From Closterium sp. NIES-65 (taxonomy: Eukaryota; Streptophyta; Zygnematophyceae; Desmidiales; Closteriaceae): 64,000 nt of DNA. Shown here piece after piece: positions 42,001 through 52,896 of this stretch. The stretch's first letter is position 1. Each line of letters starts with the position of its first letter. The stretch lies in contig CANXME010002590.1 of assembly GCA_948144175.1 (NCBI GenBank), forward strand, positions 2,107,291 through 2,171,290, read 5' to 3'. The notes below the pieces were generated by a model. The model did no database searches. It saw only the letters and a program-made list of their open reading frames with translations, and was not told where the DNA came from. The translations under genes were made by a program, and so were the position numbers.

Positions 42001-43046
42001 AGCCAAGACTACAGTCTATACTGACCACTTCAGTCTCAAATACCTGAAGTTGCAGCCGACGCTCTCACGACGACAGGTGCGGTGGGTGGACTTCCTGGAA
42101 ACTCACTTCCACTATGACATCGTCTACAAGCCCGGGCCACACAACAAGGCAGACGCGTTGAGCCACCCCGGACATGTAGCAGGCATCCATCTCGACGGGA
42201 TGAACCCTCTGCTCAAGGGTCTATTCCAACATGGGTACTCCGTGGACGCAGAAATCGCTACAGCACAGACCAAGAAGTTGCTACAGTGGGAGAAAGACTT
42301 AGCTGTAAGGAAGGGTTCAGGAAAGATTTGGGTACCGAATTACGCCCCGCTACGGCAAATCCTATTGGAGGAGTTTCACGACATACCTTACGCGGGACAT
42401 TTCGGGAGCAACAAGGCGTTAGCAGGGATAGCGAAGTATTACTACTGGCCCAAGATGGCAGCAGACGTGCAGCAGTTCGTCACCTCATGCGACACGTGCC
42501 AGCGGATGAAGAGTAGCAAGCAGAAAAAAGCAGTACTTCAGCCTCTACCTGTACCAGAGCAGCCATGGCAGGTCGTTAGCCTCGACTTTATCACAGGACT
42601 TCCTTCGACCTCACGGGGGCACGATTCCATCCTCGTAGTCATCGATAAGTTCTCCAAAATGGGTCACTTCATACCGACCAACGCCACAGCTACAACTGAA
42701 GCAACTGCTCGCCTCTTCTTCGACCGCATCATCACCATCCACGGCATCCCCGCTACACTCATCTCAGACAGAGACCCAAAATTCACCAGTAAGTTCTGGA
42801 AGGAGCTCATGGGATTGTTGGGGACAAAGCTTGCAATGTCGTCAGCCACTGGGACACACAGTTACCGACCCTAGAGTTTGCTTACAACAACGCATCACAT
42901 GCGGCCACATGGAAAACTCCTTTCTTCCTGTGTTACGGACGGGAACCACTCACACCACAGCAGCCAACCACACCGGTACACGTCCAAGCCGCACATGACT
43001 TCATCACCACCATGCAGCAGCTATGGGAGAAGACTCAGCGACGACT
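39048..43046 (+). mobile_element. Ty3/Gypsy element B, gag to integrase; runs into satellite DNA
   Basis: This is the continuation of element B. Retrotransposon gag capsid (FIATLEFYFEAVG, WMQFREALIHRF, YTEGLKMEVRQLV) spans about 39070-39560. A canonical CCHC knuckle (CECCGAAGHRLLAC) lies near 39670-39710, then a Lys-rich stretch. Protease ([13 protein letters not shown]) is near 40360-40400. RT ([38 protein letters not shown]) spans about 40960-41420. RNase H ([15 protein letters not shown]) starts near 41810. The integrase zinc region and core (CDTCQRM, LDFITGLPSTSRG, ISDRDPKFTS) span about 42390-42900. Its family differs from Gypsy A. The element is broken, with several breaks. It has no 3' LTR in the window, because the hexamer satellite begins within it at about 43047. 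Confidence 0.9.
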
Positions 43047-45630
43047 CACCACGTGGTCGTGGACGTGGACGTGGACATGGACGTGGACGTGGACGTGGAG
43101 GACTTGGACTTGGTCATGGACGTGGACGTGGACGTGGTCGTGGACGTGGATGTGGACGTGGACGTGGTCGTGGACGTGGACTTGGACGTGGACGTGGACT
43201 TGGACGTGGACGTGGACGTGGTCGTGGACGTGGACGTGGACGTGGTCGTGGACGTGGACGTGGACGTGGTCGTGGACGTGGACGTGGTTGTGGACGTGGA
43301 CGTGGACGTGGACTTGGACGTGGACGTGGACGTGGACGTGGTCGTGGACGAGGACGTGGACGTGGACGTGGTCGTGGACGTGGACATGGACGTGGTCGTG
43401 GACGTGGACGTGGACGTGGACGTGGTCGTGGACATGGACGTGGTCGTGGACGTGGACGTGGTCGAGGACGTGGACGTGGACGTGGACGTGGACGTGGACG
43501 TGGTCGTGGACGTGGACGTGGAGGTGGACCTGGTCGTGGACGTGGACGTGGACGTGGACGTGGTCGTGGACGTGGTCGTGGACGTGGTCGTGGACGTGGT
43601 CGTGGACGTGGACGTGGTCGTGGACGTGGTCGTGGACGTGGACGTGGTCGTGGACTTGGACGTGGACTTGGACGTGAACGTGGACGTGGACGTGGTCGTG
43701 GACTTGGACGTGGACGTGGACTTGGACGTGGACGTGGACGTGGACGTGGATGTGGACGTGGACGTGGACGTGGACGTGGTACGTAGACGTGGACGTGGTC
43801 ATGGACGTGGACGTGGTCGTGGACGTGGACGTGGACGTGGACGTGGACGTGGACGTGGTCGTGGACGTGGACGTGGACGTGGACCTGGACGTGGACGTGG
43901 ACGTGGACTTGGACGTGGACGTGGTCGTGGTCGTGGACGTGGACATGGACGTGGACTTGGACGTGGACGTGGTCGTGGACGTGGACTTGGACGTGGACGT
44001 GGACTTGGACGTGGACGTGGACGTGGACTTGGACTTGGACGTGGACGTGGACGTGGACGTGGAGGTGGACGTGGACTTGGACGCGGATGTGGACGCGGAC
44101 GTGGACTTGGACGTGGACGTGGACGCGGACGTGGAGGACTTGGACGTGGACGTGGACGTGGACGTGGACGTGGTCGTGGACGTGGACTTGGACGTGGACG
44201 TGGACGTGGTCGTGGTCGTGGACGTGGTCATGGACGTGGACGTGGTCGTGGACGTGGACGTGGTCGTGGACGTGGACGTGGACGTGGACGTGGTCGTGGA
44301 CGTGGACGTGGACGTGGACGTGGACCTGGTCGTGAACGTGGACGTGGACGTGGTCGTGGACGTGGTCGTGGACGTGGACGTGGTCGTGGACGTGGACGTG
44401 GTCATGGACGTGGACGTGGACGTGGACGTGGACTTGGACGTGGACTTGGACTTGGACGTGGACGTGGACGTGGTCGTGGACTTGGACGTGGACGTGGACT
44501 TGGACGTGGACGTGGACGTGGACGTGGACTTGGACGTGGTCGTGGACGTGGACGTGGACGTGGACGTGGACCTGGATGTGGACGTGGACGTGGACGTGGA
44601 CGTGGTCGTGGTCGTGGACGTGGACGTGAACGTGGTCGCGGACGTGGACGTGGACGTGGACCAGGACGTGGACGTGGACGTGGACGTGGACTTGGACGTG
44701 GACGTGGTCGTGGTCGTGGACGTGGACATGGACGTGGACTTGGACGTGGACGTGGACGTGGTCGTGGACGTGGACTTGGACGTGGACGTGGACGTGGACT
44801 TGGACGTGGACGTGGACGTGGACTTGGACTTGGACGTGGAAGTGGACGTGGATGTGGACGTGGACTTGGACGTGGACCTTGACGCGGACGTGGTCGTGGA
44901 CGTGGACGTGGAGGACTTGGACGTGGACGTGGACGTGGACGTGGTCGTGGAAGTGGACTTGGACGTGGACGTGGACGTGGACGTGGTCGTGGTCGTGGAC
45001 GTGGTCGTGGACGTGGTCGTTGACGTGGACGTGGACGTGGTCGTAGACGTGGACGTGGTCGTGGACGTGGACGTGGACGTGGGCCTGGTCGTGGACGTGG
45101 ACGTGGTCGTGGACGTGGACGTGGACGTGGACGTGGTCGTGGACGTGGTCGTGGACGTGGACGTGGACGTGGACGTGGACGTGGTCGTGGACGTGGTCGT
45201 GGACGTGGTCGTGGACGTGGACGTGGTCGTGGACGTGGACTTGGACGTGGACTTGGACGTGGACGTGGACGTGGACGTGGTCGTGGACTTGGACGTGGAC
45301 GTGGACGTGGACGTGGACGTGGTCGTGGACGTGGACGTGGACGTGGACGTGGTCGTGGACGTGGACGTGGACGTGGACGTGGACGTGGTCGTGGAATTGG
45401 ACGTGGACGTGGACTTGGACGTGGATGTGGACGTGGACGTGGTCGTGGACGTGGACGTGGACGTGGACGTGGACGTGGTCGTGGACGTGGACGCGGACGT
45501 GGACCTGGACGTGGACGCGGATGTGGACGTGGTCGTGGACGTGGACGTGGACGTGGTCGTGGACGTGGACGTGGACGTAGACGTGGTCGTGGACGTGGAC
45601 GTGGATGCGGACGTGGACCTGGACGTGGAC
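43047..45630 (+). repeat. GTGGAC hexamer satellite, forward arm
   Basis: About 430 tandem copies of a 6-bp unit (GTGGAC with variants GTGGTC, TTGGAC, ATGGAC and CTGGAC) make up about 2.58 kb. Variant units are ordered in higher-order blocks; for example the marker GTGGAGGACTTGG recurs near 43096, 44131 and 44908. Each unit holds an ACGT core. All frames stay open (Arg-Gly, Val-Asp or Trp-Thr dipeptides), which is a trivial result of a stop-free unit. Confidence 0.97.
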
Positions 45631-47502
45631 GATGTCCACGACCACGTCCACGTCCACGTCCACGTCCACGTCCATATCCACGTCCACGTCCATGTCCACG
45701 TCCAGGTCCACGTCCACGACCACGTCCACGACCACGTCCACGTCCACGTCCACGTCCAAGTCCACGTCCACACCCACGTCCACGTCCACGTCCACGTCCA
45801 CGACCACGTCCACGACCACGTCCACGTCCAAGTCCAAGTCCACGTCCACGTCCAGGTCCACGTCCACGTCCACGTCCACGACCACGTCCACGTCTACGTC
45901 CACGACCACGACCACGTCCACCTCCACATCCACGTCCAGGTCCACGTCCACGTCCAGGTCCACGTCCACGTCCACGTCCACTTCCAAGTCCACGTCCACG
46001 TCCACGTCCACGTCCACGTCCAGGTCCACATCCACGACCACGTCCACGACCACGACCACGTCCACGTCCACGTCCACGTCCACGTCAACGTCCAAGTCCA
46101 CGTCCACGTCCACGTCCACGTCCACGTCCACGTCCACGTCCAAGTCCACGTCCACGACCACGTCCACGTCCAAGTCCACGTCCACGTCCAAGTCCACGAC
46201 CACGTCCACGTCCACGTCCACGTCCAAGTCCACGTCCACGACCACGTCCACGACCACGTCCACGACCACGACCACGTCCACGTCCACGTCCACGTCCAAG
46301 TCCACGTCCACGACCACGTCCACGTCCACGTCCACGTCCAAGTCCACGTCCACGTCCAAGTCCACGACCACGTCCACGTCCACGTCCACGTCCAAGTCCA
46401 CGTCCACGACCACGTCCACGACCACGTCCACGACCACGACCACGTCCACGTCCACGTCCACGTCCAAGTCCACGTCCATGACCACGTCCACGTCCACGTC
46501 CACGTCCAAGTCCTCCACGTCCACGTCCACGACCACGTCCGCGTCAAGGTCCACGTCCAAGTCCACGTCCACATCCACGTCCACGTCCACGTCCACGTCC
46601 AAGTCCAAGTCCACGTCCACGTCGACGTCCACGTCCAAGTCCAAGTCCACGTCCACGTCCACATCCAAGTCCACGTCCACGTCCACGTCCAAGTCCACGT
46701 CCACGACCACGTCCACGTCCACGTCCAAGTCCACGTCCATGTCCACGTCCACGACCACGACCACGTCCACGTCCAAGTCCACGTCCACGTCCACATCCAC
46801 GTCCTGGTCCACGTCCACGTCCACGTCCGCGACCACGTCCACGTCCACGTCCACGACCACGACCACGTCCACCTCCACGTCCACGTCCAGGTCCACGTCC
46901 ACGTCCACGTCCACGACCACGTCCAAGTCCACGTCCACGTCCACGTCCACGTCCAAGTCCACGTCCACGTCCAAGTCCACGACCACGTCCACGTCCACGT
47001 CCGAGTCCAAGTCCACGTCCAAGTCCACGTCCACGTCCACGTCCACGTCCATGACCACGTCCACGTTTACGACCACGTCCACGACCACGTCCACGACCAC
47101 GTCCACGTCCACGTCCACGACCAGGTCCACGTCCACGTCCACGTCCACGTCCACGACCAGGTCCACGTCCACGTCCACGTCCACGACCACATCCACGTCC
47201 ACGTCCACGACGACGTCCACGTCCACGTCCACGACCACGTCCACGACCACGACCACGTCCACGTCCACGTCCAAGTCCACGTCCACGACCACGTCCACGT
47301 CCACGTCCACGTCCACGTCCAAGTCCTCCACGTCCGCGTCCACGTCCACGTCCAAGTCCACGTCCGCGTCCACGTCCGCGTCCAAGTCCACGTCCAAGTC
47401 CACGACCACGTCCACGTCCACGTCCAAGTCCACGACCACGTCCACGTCCACGTCCACGACCACGTCCACATCCACGTGCACGTCCAGGTCCAGGTCCAGG
47501 TT
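45631..47502 (-). repeat. GTGGAC hexamer satellite, inverted arm
   Basis: The same satellite appears as its reverse complement (GTCCAC on the plus strand) for about 1.87 kb, starting abruptly after 45630. Marker blocks appear in mirrored order: AAGTCCTCCACG near 46507 and 47321 corresponds to the forward markers at 44908 and 44131, with matching neighbours. The arm is thus an inverted duplicate of the forward arm and not an independent array. Confidence 0.95.
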
Positions 47503-47612
47503 TAACACACGGTGGGTTGAACACACGGTGGGTTTAACACACGGTGGGTTTAACACACGGTGGGTTGAACACACGGTAGGTTTAACACACTGTGGGTTGA
47601 ACACACGGTGGG
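47503..47612 (+). repeat. Short block of the 16-bp satellite
   Basis: About seven copies of GGGTTTAACACACGGT or its GGGTTGAACACACGGT variant stand between the hexamer and 31-bp satellites. The same unit forms the long array from 52897 onward. Confidence 0.93.
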
Positions 47613-50600
47613 TTGAAATTTTGCACACGCTAGGCCCTTATTCTTGCAATTTTGCACACGCTAGTCCCTTGTTCTTGCAATTTGGCACATGCTAGGCACT
47701 TGTTCTTCCAATTTTGCACTCGCTAGGCCCTTGTTCTTGCAATTTTGCATTCGCTAGGCCCTTGTTCTTGAAATTGTGCAAACGCTAGGCCCTTGTTCTT
47801 GCAATTTTGCACACGCTAGGCCCTTGTTTTGCAATTTTGCACACGCTAGGCCCTTGTTCTTCCAATTTTGCACTCGCTAGGCCCTTGTTCTTGCAATTTT
47901 GCACATGCTAGGCCCTTGTTCTTCCAGTTTTGCACACGCTATGCCCTTGTTCTTGAAATTTTGCACACACTAGGCCCTTGTTCTTGCACTTTTGCACACG
48001 CTAGGCACTTGTTCTTCCAATTTTGCACTTGCTAGGCCCTTGTTCTTGCAACTTTGCACATGCTAGGCCCTTGTTCTTGCAATTTTGCACACACTAGGCC
48101 CTTGTTCTTCCACGTTTGCACTCCCTAGGCCCTTGTTATTGCAATTTTGCACATGCTAGGCCCTTGTTCTTCCAATTTTGCACTCGCTATGCCATTGTTC
48201 TTGAAATTTTGCACACGCTAGGCCCTTGTTCTTGCAATTTTGCACACGCTAGGCCCTTGTTCTTGAAATTTTGCACACGCTAGGCCCTTGTTCTTGAAAT
48301 TTTGCACACGCTAGGCCCTTGTTCTTGCTATTTTGAAAACGCTAGGCCCGTACTCTTCCAATTTTGCACTCACTAGGCCCTTGTTCTTGAAATTTTGCAC
48401 ATGCTTGGCCCTTGTTCTTGAAATTTTGCACTTGCTTGGCCCTTGTTCTTGCAATATTGCACACGCTAGGCCCTTGTTCATGCAATTTTGCACTCGCTAG
48501 GCCCTTGTTCTTGCTATTTTGCACACGCTAGGCCCTTGTTCTTGAAATTTTGCACATGCTAGGCCCTTGTTCTTGCTATTTTGCACATGCTAGGCCCTTG
48601 TTCTTCCTGTTTTGCACATGCTATGCCCTTGTTCTTGAAATGTTGCACTCGGTAGGTCCTTGTTCTTCCAATTTTGCACTCGCTAGGCCCTTGTTCTTGA
48701 AATTTTGCACGCGCTAGGCCCTTGTTCTTGCAATTTCGCACACGCTAGGCCCTTGTTCTTCCAATTTTGCACTCGCTAGGCCCTTGTTCTTGCAATTTTG
48801 CACACGCTAGGCCCTTGTTCTTGCAATTTTGCACACGCTAGGCCCTTGTTCTTGAAATTTTGCACACGCTAGGCCCTTGTTCTTGCACTTTTGCACACGC
48901 TAGGCACTTGTTCTTCCAATTTTGCACTCGCAAGGCCCTTGTTCATGAAATTTTGCACACGCTAGGCCCTTGTTCTTGCAATTTTGCACACGCTAGGCCC
49001 TTGTTCTTCCAATTTTGCACTCGCTAGGCCCCTGTTCTTGCAATTTTGCACACGCTAGGCCCTTGTTCTTGCAATTTTGCACACGCTAGGCCCTTGTTCT
49101 TGAAATTTTGCACTCGCTAGGCCCTTGTTCTTGAAATTTTGCACACGCTAGGCCCTTGTTCTTGTTATTTTGCACACGCTTGGCCCTTGTTCTTCCAATT
49201 TTGCACTCGCTAGGCCCTTGTTCTTGTAATTGTGCACACGCTAGGCCCTTGTTCTTCTAATTTTGCACTCACTAGGCCCTTGTTCTTGCAATTTTGCAGG
49301 CGCTTGGCCCTTGTTCTTGCAATTTTGCACATGCTAGGCTCTTGCTCATGAAATTTTGTACTCGCTAGGCCCTTGTTCTTGAAGTTTTGCACACGCTAGG
49401 CCCTTGTCCTTGCTATTTTGCACACGCTAGGCCCTTGTTATTGAAATGTTGCACACGCTAGGCCCTTGTTCTTGCAATTTGGCACACGCTAGGCACTTGT
49501 TCTTCCAATTTTGCACTCGCTAGGCCCTTGTTCTTGCAATTTTGCATTCGCTAGGCCCTTGTTCTTGAAATTGTGCAAACGCTAGGCCCTTGTTCTTGCA
49601 ATTTTGCACACGCTTGGCCCTTGTTCTTGCAATTTTGCACACGCTAGGCACTTGTTCTTCCAATTTTGCACTCGCTAGGCCCTTGTTCTTGAAATTTTGC
49701 ACACACTAGGCCCTTGTTCTTGCAATTTTGCACACGCTAGGCCCTTTTTTCTTCCAATTTTGCACTCGCTAGGTCCCTGTTCTTGCAATTTTGCACACAC
49801 TAGGCCCTTGTTCTTGCAATTTTGCACACACTAGGCCCTTGTTCTTCCAATTTTGCACTCCCTAGGCCCTTGTTATTGCAATTTTGCACACGCTAGGCCC
49901 TTGTTCTTCCAATTGTGCACTCGCTATGCCATTGTTCTTGAAATTTTGCACACGCTAGGCCCTTGTTCTTGCAATTTTGCACACGCTAGGCCCTTGTTCT
50001 TGAAATTTTGCATACGCTAGGCCCTTGTTCTTGAACTTTTGCACACGCTAGGCCTTTGTTCTTGCTATTTTGAATACGCTAGGCCCGTGTTCTTCCAATT
50101 TTGCACTCGCTAGGCCCTTGTTATTGAAATTTTGCACTTGCTTGGCCCTTGTTCTTGCAATATTGCACACGCTAGGCCCTTGTTCATGCAATTTTGCACT
50201 CGCTAGGCCCTTGTTCTTGCTATTTTGCACACGCTAGGCCCTTGTTCTTGAAATTTTGCACATGCTAGGCCCTTGTTCTTGCTATTTTGCACATGCTAGG
50301 CCCTTGTTCTTCCAGTTTTGCACATGCTATGCCCTTGTTCTTGAAATGTTGCACTCGGTAGGTCCTTGTTCTTCCAATTTTGCACTCGCTAGGCCCTTGT
50401 TCTTGAAATTTTGCACGCGCTAGGCCCTTGTTCTTGCAATTTTGCACACGCTAGGCCCTTGTTCTTCCAATTTTGCACTCGCTAGGCCCTTGTTCTTGCA
50501 ATTTTGCACACGCTAGGCCCTTGTTCTTGCAATTTTGCACACGCTAGGCCCTTGTTCTTGAAATTTTGCACACGCTAGGCCCTTGTTCTTGCACTTTTGC

Positions 50601-52896
50601 ACACGCTAGGCACTTGTTCTTCCAATTTTGCACTCGCTAGGCCCTTGTTCTTGAAATTTTGCACACGCTAGGCCCTTGTTCTTGCAATTTTGCACACGCT
50701 AGGCCCTTGTTCTTCCAATTTTGCACTCGCTAGGCCCCTGTTCTTGCAATTTTGCACACGCTAGGCCCTTGTTCTTCAAATTTTGCACTCGCTAGGCCCC
50801 TGTTCTTGCAATTTTGCACACGCTAGGCCCTTGTTCTTGAAATTTTGCACACGCTAGGCCCTTGTTCTTGCAATTTTGCACACGCTAGGCCCTTGTTCTT
50901 CCAATTTTGCACACGCTAGGCCCTTGTTCTTGCAATTTTGCACTCGCTAGGCCCTTGTTCTTGAAATTTTGCACACGCTAGGCCCTTGTTCTTGCAATTT
51001 TGCACACGCTAGGCCCTTGTTCTTGCAATTTTGCACACGCTAGGCCCTTGTTCTTGAAATTTTGCACATGCTAGGCCCTTGTTCTTGCTATTTTGCACAC
51101 GCTAGGCCCTTGTTCTTCCAATTTTGCACTCGCTAGGCCCTTGTTCTTGCAATTGTGCACACGCTAGGCCCTTGTTCTTCGAATTTTGCACTCACTAGGC
51201 CCTTGTTCTCGCAATTTTGCAGGCGTTTGGCCCTTGTTCTTGCAATTTTGCACATGCTAGGCCCTTGCTCTTGAAATTTTGTACTCGCTAGGCCCTTGTT
51301 CTTGAAGTTTTGCACATGCTAGGCCCTTGTCCTTGCTATTTTGCACACGCTAGGCCCTTGTTATTGAAATGTTGCACACGCTAGGCCCTTGTTCTTGCAA
51401 TTTGGCACACGCTAGGCACTTGTTCTTCCAATTTTGCACTCGCTAGGCCCTTGTTCTTGCAATTTTGCACTCGCTAGGCCCTTGTTCTTGAAATTGTGCA
51501 AACGCTAGGCCCTTGTTCTTGCAATTTTGCACACGCTAGGCCCTTGTTCTTGCAATTTTGCACACGCTAGGCACTTGTTCTTCCAATTTTGCACTCGCTA
51601 GGCCCTTGTTCTTGCAATTTTGCACTCGCTAGGCCCTTGTTCTTGAAATTGTGCAAACGCTAGGCCCTTGTTCTTGCAATTTTGCACACGCTAGGCTCTT
51701 GTTCTTGCAATTTTGCACACGCTAGGCACTTGTTCTTCCAATTTTGCACTCGCTAGGCCCTTGTTCTTGAAATTTTGCACATACTAGGCCCTTGTTCTTG
51801 CAATTTTGCACACGCTAGGCCCTTTTTTCTTCCAATTTTGCAATCGCTAGGTCCTTGTTCTTGCAGTATTGCACACGCTAGGCCCTTGTTCTTGCAATTT
51901 TGCACACGCTAGGCACTTGTTCTTGAAATTTTGCACTCGCTAGGCCCTTGTTCTTGAAATTTTGCACACGCTAGGCCCTTGTTCTTGCTATTTTGCACAC
52001 GCTAGGCCCTTGTTCTTCCAATTTTGCACTCGCTAGGCCCTTGTTCTTGCAATTGTGCACACGCTAGGCCTTGTTGTTCGAATTTTGCACTCACTAGGCC
52101 TTTGTTCTTGCAACTTTGCACGCGCTAGGCCCTTGTTCTTGCAATTTTGCACATGCTAGTCCCTTGCTCTTGAAATTTTGCACACGCTAGGCCCTTGTCC
52201 TTGCTATTTTGCACACACTAGGCCCTTGTTCTCCCAATTCTGCACTCGCTAGGCCCTTGTTCTTGAAACGTTGCACCACTAGGCCCTTGTTCTTGCAATT
52301 TTGCACACGCTAGGCACTTGTTCTTCCAATTTTGCACTCGCTAGGCCCTTGTTCTTGCAATTTTGCACACTCTAGGCCCTTGTTCTTGAAATTTTGCACA
52401 CGCTAGGCCCTTGTTCTTGCACTATTGCACACGATAGGCACTTGTTCTTCCAATTTTGCACACGCTAGGCCCTTGTTCTTCCAATTGTGCACTCGCCAGG
52501 CCCTGGTTCTTGCAATTTTGCACACGCTAGGCCCTTGTTCTTGCAATTTTGCACACGCTATGCCCTTGTTCTTGAAATTTTGCACTCGCTAGGCCCTTCT
52601 TCTTGAAATTTTGCACACGCTAGGCCCTTGTTCTTGCTATTTTGCACACGCTAGGCCCTTGTTCTTCCAACTTTGCACTCACAAGGACCTTCTTTTTGCA
52701 ATTGTGCACACGCTAGGCCCTTATTCTTCCAATTTTGCACTCGATAGGCCCTTGTTCTTGCAATTTTACACACGCTAGGCCCTTGTTCTTGCAATTTTGC
52801 ACACGCTAGGCCCTTGCTCTTCAAATTTTGCACTCGCTAGGACCTTGTTCTTGAAATTTTGCACACGCTAGGCCCTTGTCCTTGCTTTTTTGCACA
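47613..52896 (+). repeat. 31-bp satellite, about 170 copies
   Basis: Tandem 31-bp units start TTGCACACGCTAGGCC and end CTTGTTCTTGCAATT, with common variants (TTGAAATT, TTCCAATT, GCACTCGC). Identity between units is about 85-95 percent by eye. Long-range blocks recur: the region near 48340-48740 reappears near 50050-50450, and 49210 near 51133. The unit lacks stops on the minus strand, which explains the scattered open frames. No spacer-repeat alternation of a CRISPR kind is present. Confidence 0.95.

Noticed and set aside
43023-47695. Very long open frames of Arg-Gly, Val-Asp, Thr-Ser or Trp-Thr dipeptides on both strands
   Set aside because: They follow from a stop-free 6-bp unit read in every frame. 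There is no start context, domain or codon-bias evidence of a protein.
47613-52896. CRISPR-like array of about 31-bp repeats
   Set aside because: Units are directly adjacent with no unique spacers, no cas genes are near, and the context is eukaryotic satellite.
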